From assembly GCA_005883245.1 (NCBI GenBank), contig VAXT01000121.1:1-8834 (forward strand): 8,834 nucleotides of DNA, in the 5' to 3' direction. The position numbers were made by a program, and so were the translations under genes. Origin of the DNA: Actinomycetota bacterium. Lineage in GTDB: Bacteria > Actinomycetota > Thermoleophilia > Gaiellales > Gaiellaceae. The notes below the pieces were generated by a model, which did not search any database, was not told the DNA's origin, and saw only the letters and a program-made list of their open reading frames with translations. Below, one piece after another: positions 1 through 6,222 of this stretch (position 1 is the stretch's first letter; the number at the start of each line of letters is the position of its first letter).

Positions 1-51
1 CTCATCCTCGAGGCGGTAGCCGGCCAGCTGCGATCCGATCCCGATGCTCAT
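1..51 (-). CDS. N-terminus of a possible Ser/Thr kinase (partial, runs off the left edge)
   Basis: Seventeen uninterrupted codons read leftward from an ATG at 51-49 and give MSIGIGSQLAGYRLEDE. The pattern 'G-x-x-[LI]-[AL]-GYR[LI]E' just after the start is common at the beginning of actinobacterial Hanks-type kinases, directly before the glycine-rich loop, which would lie outside the window. No kinase motif is visible, so the product is an inference from the prefix alone. The gene diverges from the rhodanese gene, and a possible promoter lies at 63-92. No strong Shine-Dalgarno sequence precedes the ATG. The reading could also belong to another protein or be chance, although the codons are strongly G/C-ended, as in real genes here. 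Confidence 0.45.
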   Translation of the reverse strand, partial: MSIGIGSQLAGYRLEDE

Positions 52-62
52 TCCAGACCAGG

Positions 63-92
63 ATTGTCGACCGTTTGAGGGAGCTCGTACAA
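63..92 (-). promoter_or_regulatory. Candidate promoter for the left-edge minus-strand gene
   Basis: Read on the minus strand, a -35-like TTGTAC (92-87) and a -10-like GACAAT (68-63) are separated by 18 bases. The -10 ends 11 bases before the ATG at 51. The matches to the sigma-70 consensus are partial (3/6 and 4/6). The gap holds this candidate and a plus-strand one in almost the same bases. Confidence 0.3.
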
Positions 93-93
93 G
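64..93 (+). promoter_or_regulatory. Candidate promoter for the rhodanese gene
   Basis: On the plus strand TTGTCG (64-69) and TACAAG (88-93) are 18 bases apart, which predicts a transcript start near 100 and a leader of about 20 bases before the GTG at 122. It overlaps the minus-strand candidate almost exactly, because the ends of the region are approximate inverted repeats (TTGTCGA near 64, TCGTACAA ending at 92). Only partial consensus matches support it. Confidence 0.28.
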
Positions 94-121
94 CATCGGG
101 CCGGCTCGTCACAATCGCAGC

Positions 122-820
122 GTGCGCTATCAGTTCGTCGATTGCCGCTGGGACCTGGGTGACCGGAACCGTGGACGCGAGCTCTACCTCGAGGGGCACG
201 TTCCGGGCGCGTCGTTCCTCGACGTGGACGAGGACCTCGCGGCCCCTCCCGGGCGGAGCGGCAGGCACCCGCTTCCCGATCCGGACGACTTCGCGGCGGC
301 TGCTTCCCGGGCGGGAATCGGCGAGGGGGTGTTCGTCGTCGCGTACGGCTCGATGGGCGGAGGCGAGCGCCTCTGGTGGCTCTTGCGGCACTTCGGGCAC
401 GATGACTGCGCCGTCATCGACCTCGAAGCATGGCTCGGGCCGCTGACTGCAGGTGAGGAGGGGATCGAGCCGGCGGTGTTCGAGCCGGAGCCTCGGACGG
501 ACGACACGATCGAGGTGGACGAGCTCGCGGCGCGGCTCGACGAGCTCGTCATAGTCGACTCCCGCGTGCAGGAGCGCTTCCGGGGCGAGCCGAACCCGAT
601 CGACAAGGTGCCCGGCCGCATTCCGGGCGCGCTGAACGCCCCGTGGAACGAGCCGGTGCCCGACCTACCCGCCGGCGAGCTCGTCGCCTATTGCGGCTCC
701 GGCGTCACGTCGTCGGTGACCGTGCATCGCCTCGCCCTCGCCGGCCGCGACGCGAAGCTCTACCCAGGCTCGTGGAGCGAGTGGGAGCAGCGCCCCGAGC
801 TTCCGGTCGAGCGCGGCTAG
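122..820 (+). CDS. Tandem-domain rhodanese sulfurtransferase (SseA-like)
   Basis: The 232-residue product has two rhodanese domains and probably moves sulfane sulfur from 3-mercaptopyruvate or thiosulfate to an acceptor such as cyanide or a thiol, in the cytoplasm. Domain 1 (about residues 1-108) has the usual 'DCRW', 'GHVPGA' and 'WWLLRHFG' segments, but its active-loop position reads VAYGSMGG, without cysteine, as is normal for the inactive N-terminal domain of this family. Domain 2 (about 127-230) has VDSR, 'GRIPGA' and the active loop YCGSGVTS with the catalytic Cys191. The CGSGVT form is more typical of mercaptopyruvate than thiosulfate sulfurtransferases; substrate choice is inference. 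It is somewhat shorter than the usual 270-290 residues. The GTG at 122 is preferred because homology begins right after it ('YQFVDCRW'). An in-frame ATG at 44 would add 26 unrelated residues and overlap the divergent gene. No clear ribosome binding site is visible. Its stop interlocks with that of the HNH gene. Confidence 0.9.
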   Translation: MRYQFVDCRWDLGDRNRGRELYLEGHVPGASFLDVDEDLAAPPGRSGRHPLPDPDDFAAAASRAGIGEGVFVVAYGSMGGGERLWWLLRHFGHDDCAVIDLEAWLGPLTAGEEGIEPAVFEPEPRTDDTIEVDELAARLDELVIVDSRVQERFRGEPNPIDKVPGRIPGALNAPWNEPVPDLPAGELVAYCGSGVTSSVTVHRLALAGRDAKLYPGSWSEWEQRPELPVERG

Positions 821-1332
821 ACCGTCGAGCCTTCCAAGTCCGGAAGGTACTGGCGCCAGCCGTGCGGGATCTTGGGCGCGGCCAGGCGGATGAAGAGCAC
901 CGGCTGCGGCGGCCTCGGCGGCCGCTGCAGCACCATCGAGGCCTCCTCGAGCAAGCGGTTTCCCTTCTTCAGGTTGCACGGCGCGCACGAGGTGACGACG
1001 TTCTCCCAGACGGAATCACCGCCCCGGCTGCGCGGCACGACGTGGTCGAGCGTGAGCCGGCCGGAGCTCGTTCCGCAGTACACGCAGCGCCAGCCGTCCC
1101 GCGCGAACAGGGCTCGGCGCGAGATCTTCCGCTGGACGGCACGCGGCACCTTCACGTACTGGACGAGCCGGATCACGTGCGGCCAGGGATAGGTGGTGCT
1201 GGCCGAGCGGAGCGGCTGCGCGAGCTCCTCGATCACCTCGGCCTTGCCCTTGAACACAAGCACATGCGCCCGTCTCACGGACGTCACGTTCAGTGGCTCA
1301 TAGCTCGCGTTCAGGACCAGAACCTGGCTCAT
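817..1332 (-). CDS. Solitary HNH endonuclease-family protein
   Basis: The 171-residue product opens with 'VLVLNASYEPLNV', the hallmark start of a widespread, mostly uncharacterised HNH family found in actinobacteria and cyanobacteria. The nuclease core spans about residues 78-126. It has a zinc-ribbon pair CVYC (Cys83, Cys86), LDHVVPRSRGG with the catalytic His97 following Asp96, Asn111, and CAPCN (Cys116, Cys119, Asn120) followed by KKGN. All metal-binding and catalytic positions appear intact, so it should bind and cut nucleic acid, but the biological substrate is not known. No methyltransferase or specificity subunit lies beside it, so a classical restriction role is not supported here; repair or processing is possible. 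The ATG has no Shine-Dalgarno sequence, and a -10-like hexamer 8 bases upstream suggests a leaderless transcript. It converges on the rhodanese gene. Confidence 0.9.
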   Translation of the reverse strand: MSQVLVLNASYEPLNVTSVRRAHVLVFKGKAEVIEELAQPLRSASTTYPWPHVIRLVQYVKVPRAVQRKISRRALFARDGWRCVYCGTSSGRLTLDHVVPRSRGGDSVWENVVTSCAPCNLKKGNRLLEEASMVLQRPPRPPQPVLFIRLAAPKIPHGWRQYLPDLEGSTV

Positions 1333-1340
1333 GCCCGAAA

Positions 1341-1346
1341 AATGTA
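1341..1346 (-). promoter_or_regulatory. -10-like element for leaderless transcription of the HNH gene
   Basis: On the minus strand TACATT (1346-1341) lies 8 bases before the ATG of the HNH gene. That spacing would place the transcript start at or within a base or two of the start codon. No convincing -35 hexamer is found at 16-18 bases. The 98-base gap 1333-1430 also serves the divergent DUF4446 gene, for which only an AGGA ribosome-binding motif (1420-1423) is seen. Confidence 0.35.
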
Positions 1347-1430
1347 GCGACTAGCCGGCAAAGGGACGATGGACCGCCTCCTGACCGAGACGCAGATCGC
1401 GAACGGCGACGCACCTTCTAGGATGCGCCC

Positions 1431-1907
1431 GTGGCGTTGAGCGCGGCTGCGTGGATCGCAATCGGCGCGGCTTGCGTGGCCGTCGTCGCCCTCGCCCTGT
1501 GCGTGTACCTCTTCGTGCAGCTGCGGCGCCTGCGCTCGAACCAGGTCGTTCTGCTCGGCGGCGGCAAGGACGATCTCGTCGACTTCGCCGTTTCGCTCCA
1601 GGCCCGGATGGACGATCTCCACGGCGCGGTCGCCGAGGTCGCGGCCGGCCTCTCCCGCGTCGACCGGCGCGTCGACGGCTCGATCACGAACACGTCGCTC
1701 GTCCGCTACGACGCGTACGAGGGCGCCGGCGGGCATCAGTCGGCGTCGATCGCGCTCCTGGACGCGAGCCGGACCGGAGTGATCGTCAGCGCCATCCAGG
1801 GCCGTGACTACGCCCGGATCTATGTCAAAGAGCTCGAACGCGGCCAGCCGAACGTGGCCCTTTCACCGGAAGAGCAAGCAGCGGTCGAGAAAGCGATGGC
1901 GGGTTAA
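1431..1907 (+). CDS. DUF4446-family membrane-anchored protein
   Basis: The 158-residue product has one N-terminal membrane helix (about 7-30), a helical linker that looks coiled-coil prone (about 47-85) and a C-terminal domain with the segments LVRYDAYEGAGG (90-101), SIALLDASRTGVIVSAI (106-122), GRDYARIYVK (124-133) and a final LSPEEQAAVEKA (144-155). This order matches DUF4446 as I know it, where 'VRYDAF-x-x-GG', 'SLALLD' and 'GR-x-x-x-x-YAK' are conserved. The family's function is not known; the C-terminal domain probably faces the cytoplasm because the residues just after the helix are basic (LRRLR, 31-35). The GTG start is supported by AGGA at 1420-1423, 7 bases upstream, and by the membrane helix beginning directly after it. 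The gene stands alone between divergent and convergent neighbours, so context gives no role. Confidence 0.8.
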   Translation: MALSAAAWIAIGAACVAVVALALCVYLFVQLRRLRSNQVVLLGGGKDDLVDFAVSLQARMDDLHGAVAEVAAGLSRVDRRVDGSITNTSLVRYDAYEGAGGHQSASIALLDASRTGVIVSAIQGRDYARIYVKELERGQPNVALSPEEQAAVEKAMAG

Positions 1908-3022
1908 CCGACGGCGAACTGGACTGGGTAGTTCGCCGAGTTGTTGCTCGTGTTCGTCTCGTTCGGGACCGGGTCGACCTCGACTGTGAGCGACGTCCTC
2001 TGATCGAGCGGCGGTAGCCCGAGCCCGCTGAACTGGACGCTCTCCTCGTTGCCCGGGTCGATCAGCGGGATCGTCTTGCGCGCCTTGATCGGCTTCGGGC
2101 TCTGCTGGATCGTGAGCGTCACGCGGAGCCCGACCTCCTGCGCGCAGCCCGAGTTCTTGACCGTCACGCTGAACGCGAGGTCCGTGCTCAGCTGAATCGT
2201 GTTCAGGCTGCCCTCGGACAGGTCCTTGTCACTCGGGAGAGCCTTCGTCGACACGAGCCCCGTGCCTCGCGGCGAGCAGTTCGAGCCGCCCGTCGCCGCG
2301 CCGTGGATGCGCTGCCAGAGCGATTTCATCGACGCGGCCGTGCCGATGTCGGGGTTCGGGAGGAAGATCGAGTCGGGCACGTTGACGCCGGTGACCCCGA
2401 GCCGCTGAAGCTCGCTCTTCGTCGGCTCCTTGAACAGATCCGCCCAGATGACGTCGCTCGCGACCAGCCGCTGCATCTGCACCGCCAGCTCGGCCCCGGC
2501 CGCGTTCGCGTTCTTCGAGGAGGCCGTGCTCCTGAAGGCATCGGTCATGCCTCTCAGACCGTTCGTGCGCAGGTCGAGCGCGTCGAGCACGTGCGCATCC
2601 TCCGGCCGGAGATGGCCGGGCGGGTCGAGCCCGCGTGCTGCAGACGCGATCTGCTCCTGTTGCCGCGCCAGCCCGGAGAGCTCGCTCTCGACGTCGGACT
2701 CCTTCGTCCCGCGCGTCGTCAGCAGGTTGTTGAAGCTCCGGCCGAGGCGCTGCGACTCCTGGCCGTAGTCGGCGACCTTCTCGACGTAGTGCCGGTACGC
2801 GTCCTTGCGCTTGTCCTCACGGCACCCGTTCACCCAGAGGACGAGCAGCAGTACGATCAGGATTGCGAAGCTGATCAGCCCGATCAGCCGCAGGAGCGGG
2901 GTCAGGCCCGTCGGAGGGCGTACGGGCGGTCGCGGCCCGCGCCGTGGCCGTTCCTCCTGTGTCTCCCTGGTGTCCGACTCCTCGAAGAAGTCGAACTCGA
3001 TGTCGTTCTCGCGTTCGCTCAT
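1904..3022 (-). CDS. Single-pass membrane protein with a CARDB-like extracytoplasmic domain
   Basis: The 372-residue product has no recognised full-length family. Residues 1-40 are charged and proline-rich, with an acidic start (DIEFDFFEESD) that probably lies in the cytoplasm. A strong membrane helix covers about 42-64, followed by Cys67. Residues 70-200 look largely helical and charged, consistent with a stalk. The C-terminal part (about 278-370) reads like a CARDB-type immunoglobulin-like fold: 'LAFSVTVKNSG', 'VTLTIQQSP', 'TIPLIDPGNEESVQF', then 'LTVEVDPVPNETNTSNN', the typical Asn/Asp-rich final turn. Cys249 and Cys293 could form a disulfide outside the cell. It starts 115 bases from the divergent kinase gene and may be functionally linked to it; that is inference. 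The ATG at 3022 is preferred because the frame open upstream to 3286 gives low-complexity residues and lies antisense to the start of the kinase. The ribosome binding site is weak. Confidence 0.82.
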   Translation of the reverse strand: MSERENDIEFDFFEESDTRETQEERPRRGPRPPVRPPTGLTPLLRLIGLISFAILIVLLLVLWVNGCREDKRKDAYRHYVEKVADYGQESQRLGRSFNNLLTTRGTKESDVESELSGLARQQEQIASAARGLDPPGHLRPEDAHVLDALDLRTNGLRGMTDAFRSTASSKNANAAGAELAVQMQRLVASDVIWADLFKEPTKSELQRLGVTGVNVPDSIFLPNPDIGTAASMKSLWQRIHGAATGGSNCSPRGTGLVSTKALPSDKDLSEGSLNTIQLSTDLAFSVTVKNSGCAQEVGLRVTLTIQQSPKPIKARKTIPLIDPGNEESVQFSGLGLPPLDQRTSLTVEVDPVPNETNTSNNSANYPVQFAVG

Positions 3023-3076
3023 TCTGTTGCCGCGCCACGCTCGAGCCTGGCTCGGTGTCCATCTCGGAGCCGCGTC

Positions 3077-3082
3077 ACTGTA
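3077..3082 (-). promoter_or_regulatory. Possible -10 element for the CARDB-like membrane protein gene
   Basis: The 115-base divergent gap 3023-3137 contains TACAGT on the minus strand (3082-3077), a fair -10 match that would give a leader of about 45-50 bases. The bases 17 upstream (CCTGCA) are a poor -35. For the kinase side no convincing -10 was seen, so the promoter of the operon may be extracytoplasmic-sigma dependent or lie further upstream. Confidence 0.22.
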
Positions 3083-3124
3083 CCGCCTCGTCCGGTCGGT
3101 GCAGGAGTTTTGCACGGCAAGGCC

Positions 3125-3131
3125 AAGGGAG
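3125..3131 (+). promoter_or_regulatory. Ribosome binding site that sets the kinase start
   Basis: AAGGGAG at 3125-3131 lies 6 bases before the GTG at 3138. It is among the best Shine-Dalgarno matches in the window. It fixes the start of the kinase, whose frame is open back to 2805 across the divergent gene. Confidence 0.7.
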
Positions 3132-3137
3132 ACGACG

Positions 3138-4889
3138 GTGTCGTCGAGCGCCGTCGAACCCGTCTCCTCGAACGGTCTCGTCCTGGACCGGTATCGCCCC
3201 CTGCGCCCGCTCGGGAGCGGCGGCTCGGGCTCGGTGTGGCTCGTTCGCGACGAGACGTCCGGTGAGCAGTTTGCGCTCAAGATCATCGCCAGAGAGGGAC
3301 GGGCGGCGCCGCGCGCCGAACGAGAGGCCGAAGCGGCGACGACGCTGCGCCACCCGCACTGCCTGCGCGCGTACGGGCTCGAGGCCGACGAGAAGCATCT
3401 CTACATCGCGTACGAATACGTGCCCGGAGCGACGCTCCGGCAGGCGCTCCGCACGCATGAGCTCGGTGACGAGGGCGCGGTCGAGGCTGCGGCACAGGTG
3501 CTTGAGGGCCTGGCGTTCGCGCACGCACGCGGGATCGTGCACCGCGACGTGAAGCCCTCGAACGTGCTGCTCGCCGAGGAGGAACGCGTCTCCGTCCGGC
3601 TCTTCGATTTCGGCTTGGCCCTGATGGCCGACGCGGACACGCTCACGGCCGTCGGCGACGTGCCCGGAACGCTCGCGTACATCTCGCCGGAGCGCCTCCA
3701 CGGACAGGAGGCGGGCCCTCCCGCGGACGTGTGGGCCGTCGGAGTGCTGCTCTGGGAGGCGCTCGCGGGACATCATCCGTTCTGGCGGACGTCGCCGCTA
3801 GAGACCGGTGAGGAGATCAAGACGGGAGCGCCTTCGATCCGGGTGGCGCGGCCCGACTTGCCGGACAAGCTGATCGCCGCGGTCGATGCGGCGCTCTCCG
3901 TCGATCCGGAGCTTCGCCCGACGGCTTCGGCGCTGGCGGTCGACCTGCGTGAGGCTTGGCGGGCGCGGGCGCCTCGTCGGACGGCTGCTCGGCCGCGTGC
4001 ACGGGTCGATCGCAAGAAGCTGGTCGAGCGCGTGGGGCCTGCAGCGCTGGCGGCGTTGGCCGTCGGCTGGGTCGCGTCCGCGCTGCCGTTCTATCCCGCG
4101 TTCTGGCCGGGTCTGCTAGCCGGGCTCGCGGCTGCGCTGACTCTGGTTCGCCCACGGCTCGGGCTCGCCTTGGCGCTTGCGGTTCCGGTCTTCCCCCTCG
4201 GCAACATCTCGTTCGGGCTCGCGGTCCTCTACGGCGCGGTCGCGACAGGTTGGTTCGTCGTCAACTGGGGAGACGCCCGCTGGGGGCTGCTCTTCTGCTC
4301 GGGATTCGTTCTCGGGCCCGTCGGCCTGCTCGGCCTGATGCCGCTCGTGGCCTTGCAAACGCGCGGTCTTCTGCGCCGCGGCTTGCAGACTGCAGCCGCG
4401 GTCCTCCTCGCGGGGGCGGTCGCGGGCATCGACGGGGCGCCGGTGCCGTTCACCGGCGAGCAGGCGCCGTCGCTCGGAATCACCGGGAGCGAGCACCCGC
4501 TGGCCGTCCTGCAGGCGATCTGGGCCTGGCTGCTCGGCGTGCCGGCGCTCGGGGTCGAGGCGCTGATATTGGCGGTCGCGGCCTCGTCACTCGCTCACGT
4601 CGTCCGCGGCTCCGATCTGACGATCGTCATGTTCGCCGGAGCGCTGCTCTCGGCAACGCTGCTCGGAGCTCCGAACGTGTCCGCGGCTCCGCTCGTGCTG
4701 AGTGAGTGGGCGATCTACGCCGCGCTCACGGTGCTGTCGCGTCGTCGCCCGCAGGAAGCCGCTCAAAAACACAGATTCGGCGCGCTCCTGACACTGACAC
4801 GTACGGGTTTCGCGGATAGGCTCAAAGCGGTGGGTGGTCCGCGGCGGCCCCGACAGCAGCAGCGTTTTCGCGAGGCGAACGCTCGCTAA
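3138..4889 (+). CDS. Ser/Thr protein kinase with a C-terminal multi-pass membrane domain
   Basis: The 583-residue product begins with a complete Hanks-type kinase domain (about 19-275): glycine loop GSGGSGSV (26-33), ATP-binding Lys48, likely helix-C Glu63, catalytic loop HRDVKPSN (135-142, base Asp137), DFG (157-159) and PGTLAYISPERL (176-187). The HRD arginine implies activation by loop phosphorylation; Thr168 and Thr170 (DTLT) sit where the two autophosphorylated threonines of M. tuberculosis PknB lie. A basic linker (277-295) leads to about 235 residues of hydrophobic segments, roughly eight to ten helices (near 299-338, 341-375, 382-407, 415-430, 455-488, 493-511, 516-534), and a basic tail (535-583), probably cytoplasmic. 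There are no PASTA repeats. It probably phosphorylates cell-wall and division regulators, including the FHA proteins encoded 30 bases downstream. The membrane part could be a sensor or transporter-like module; I recognise no family for it. Start chosen from the strong AAGGGAG. Confidence 0.93.
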   Translation: MSSSAVEPVSSNGLVLDRYRPLRPLGSGGSGSVWLVRDETSGEQFALKIIAREGRAAPRAEREAEAATTLRHPHCLRAYGLEADEKHLYIAYEYVPGATLRQALRTHELGDEGAVEAAAQVLEGLAFAHARGIVHRDVKPSNVLLAEEERVSVRLFDFGLALMADADTLTAVGDVPGTLAYISPERLHGQEAGPPADVWAVGVLLWEALAGHHPFWRTSPLETGEEIKTGAPSIRVARPDLPDKLIAAVDAALSVDPELRPTASALAVDLREAWRARAPRRTAARPRARVDRKKLVERVGPAALAALAVGWVASALPFYPAFWPGLLAGLAAALTLVRPRLGLALALAVPVFPLGNISFGLAVLYGAVATGWFVVNWGDARWGLLFCSGFVLGPVGLLGLMPLVALQTRGLLRRGLQTAAAVLLAGAVAGIDGAPVPFTGEQAPSLGITGSEHPLAVLQAIWAWLLGVPALGVEALILAVAASSLAHVVRGSDLTIVMFAGALLSATLLGAPNVSAAPLVLSEWAIYAALTVLSRRRPQEAAQKHRFGALLTLTRTGFADRLKAVGGPRRPRQQQRFREANAR

Positions 4890-4901
4890 ACTCGCTCGCG
4901 G

Positions 4902-4914
4902 GGTAGGTACTACC
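4902..4914 (+). repeat. Short inverted repeat directly before fhaA
   Basis: GGTAG (4902-4906) and CTACC (4910-4914) are inverted around GTA and end 5 bases before the GTG of fhaA, in the 30-base gap after the kinase. The site could be an operator or a weak hairpin over the ribosome-binding region, and it includes TACTAC (4908-4913), a possible -10 for a leaderless internal promoter. With 5-base arms it may be chance. Confidence 0.25.
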
Positions 4915-4919
4915 GGCCC

Positions 4920-5690
4920 GTGACCGTCCTTCGAAATATCGAGCAGAAGATCGAGGCGCTTTTCGAGGGCGTCTTCGGTCGCGCATTCCGCACGCACGTT
5001 CAGCCGGTCGAGCTGGCGCGCAAGCTGGGCAAGGAGATGGACGATCACCGGATGGTCTCGGTGTCGCGCGTCTACGCGCCGAACGAGTACTCGGTCTACC
5101 TCTCGCCAGCCGACCGCGAGCAGTTCTCGAGCTACGAGGAGTCCCTCGTCAGCGAGCTCCAGGAGTACCTGGGCGAGCACGCAAGGCGAGAGTCGTACGT
5201 CCTGCTCAGCCCGCCGAAGATCCTCATGAACACCGACTCCGACCTCGAGGTCGGTGAGTTCGGGATCGCGACCCGCATGGTCCAGCCGGAGCCGGGCGAG
5301 CAAGCCGAGCCGCTACCCGAGGCGCCGCCACCCGGGGCGACCATGGTCTACCGCCCGTCCACGCCCGACACGCAGGCCGCCTCGCCCGTCGAGCTGGGCG
5401 TCGAGCCCGAGGTCGTCACGCTCGACGCGAACGGCAAGCAGCACACAGTCGACAAGGTGAGCATGCTCATCGGGCGCTCGAAGGACTGCGACATCCGCCT
5501 CACCGACCCGAACGTCTCGCGCCGCCACGCAGAGGTTCGTCAAGAAGGCGCCGCGTACTGGATCCTCGATCTCGGCTCCACGAACGGCCTGACGGTGAAC
5601 GGCCGTCGCCAGCAGCGGGCACAGCTCCAGAACGAGGACCGGATCACGGTCGGCTCGACGGAGCTCGTTTTCCGGAGGTCCGCAGCGTGA
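4920..5690 (+). CDS. fhaA: FhaA-type protein: DUF3662 domain plus C-terminal FHA domain
   Basis: The 256-residue product has an N-terminal DUF3662 domain (about 1-118), marked by 'ALFEGVFGRAF', 'VQPVELARKLGKEM' and 'VYAPNEYSVYLSP', which is the defining N-terminal domain of mycobacterial FhaA. A Pro/Glu-rich linker (about 122-165) follows, then a canonical FHA domain (166-256) with the phosphothreonine-binding residues present: GR (185-186), SRRH (200-203) and TNG (221-223). FhaA in M. tuberculosis is a PknB substrate that binds the phosphorylated pseudokinase domain of MviN and restrains peptidoglycan synthesis; the same role is inferred here. It is much shorter than the mycobacterial protein (about 527 residues) because the linker is short. 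GTG is used as start; homology begins at once, so little can be missing. No good Shine-Dalgarno sequence is seen. It lies 30 bases after the kinase and 43 before fhaB. Confidence 0.93.
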   Translation: MTVLRNIEQKIEALFEGVFGRAFRTHVQPVELARKLGKEMDDHRMVSVSRVYAPNEYSVYLSPADREQFSSYEESLVSELQEYLGEHARRESYVLLSPPKILMNTDSDLEVGEFGIATRMVQPEPGEQAEPLPEAPPPGATMVYRPSTPDTQAASPVELGVEPEVVTLDANGKQHTVDKVSMLIGRSKDCDIRLTDPNVSRRHAEVRQEGAAYWILDLGSTNGLTVNGRRQQRAQLQNEDRITVGSTELVFRRSAA

Positions 5691-5704
5691 GAGGTCGGCC
5701 CAAA

Positions 5705-5718
5705 ACGGGTCGACCCGT
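5705..5718. repeat. Perfect 14-base palindrome between fhaA and fhaB
   Basis: ACGGGTCGACCCGT is identical to its reverse complement and lies in the middle of the 43-base gap 5691-5733, ending 15 bases before the ATG of fhaB. It could be an operator for a dimeric regulator of an internal promoter. No T-run follows, and without a separate loop it would make only a short hairpin, so a terminator is unlikely. No second copy was noticed in the window. Confidence 0.4.
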
Positions 5719-5733
5719 CAGTTCCGACGCAGC

Positions 5734-6222
5734 ATGATCGCCGCCTCCGTCGACGTCGAGGGCGCCCTGCTCCTTCTGAAGGCTGCGTTCCTCGTCCTCC
5801 TCTACCTCTTCATCTGGCGCATCGTTCGCACAGCGAGCCGCGACCTCCGAGTGCCTCAGGAAAGCTTCGTAATCGGCCCGCAGCAGGCCGCCGCGGCCGG
5901 GCTCCGACCCGAGCCGAAGCCGCAGATGGGCCGGCTCGTCGTCATTAGGAGCAGCGCGATCGACGAAAACACCGAGTTCGAGCTCGATTCCAAAGGGATC
6001 TCGATCGGTCGCGGCAGCCCGAACGACGTCCGACTCGACGGGGACGACTACGCTTCCGCGAACCACGCCCGCGTCGAGCCGCGACGCGACGGCGTCTGGA
6101 TCGAAGACGTGGGATCGACCAACGGCACGTTCGTCAACGGCGTCCGGCTCAGCCGGGCGCGCAAGCTTGCCGCGGGCGACCTCGTGCGGGTCGGCGGCAC
6201 CGATCTGAGGTTCGAGACATGA
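5734..6222 (+). CDS. fhaB: FhaB/FipA-type membrane-anchored FHA protein
   Basis: The 162-residue product has one membrane helix near the N-terminus (about 10-31), a basic turn (RTASR, 32-36) that puts the rest in the cytoplasm, a short linker and an FHA domain (about 67-162). The phosphothreonine-binding positions are GR (92-93), Ser108 and His111 in 'SANH', and TNG (129-131). Size, topology and position match mycobacterial FhaB (FipA, about 155 residues), which is phosphorylated by Ser/Thr kinases and links them to the division protein FtsZ and to growth. Here it would recruit phosphorylated partners to the membrane next to RodA and PbpA. No Shine-Dalgarno sequence precedes the ATG (CGACGCAGC), and a palindrome lies just upstream, so expression may not simply follow fhaA. 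Its stop overlaps the ATG of a doubtful 78-codon frame. Confidence 0.92.
   Translation: MIAASVDVEGALLLLKAAFLVLLYLFIWRIVRTASRDLRVPQESFVIGPQQAAAAGLRPEPKPQMGRLVVIRSSAIDENTEFELDSKGISIGRGSPNDVRLDGDDYASANHARVEPRRDGVWIEDVGSTNGTFVNGVRLSRARKLAAGDLVRVGGTDLRFET

Noticed and set aside
643..1347. A 234-codon plus-strand frame opposite the HNH gene
   Set aside because: Arg-rich shadow; the minus strand carries intact zinc-ribbon and HNH motifs.
2805..3137. A 111-codon N-terminal extension of the kinase
   Set aside because: It is antisense to the divergent membrane protein gene, has no homology, and the strong AAGGGAG places the start at 3138.
2303..3265. A 320-codon plus-strand frame across the CARDB-like gene
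   Set aside because: Arg/Leu/Val-rich mirror of the minus-strand gene without motifs, typical of high-GC DNA.
3023..3286. An 88-codon N-terminal extension of the CARDB-like protein
   Set aside because: It covers the kinase start on the other strand and reads as low-complexity sequence; the ATG at 3022 precedes a sensible cytoplasmic head.
5705..5718. Reading the palindrome as an intrinsic terminator
   Set aside because: No T-run follows, the stem is short, and fhaB continues the operon 15 bases later.
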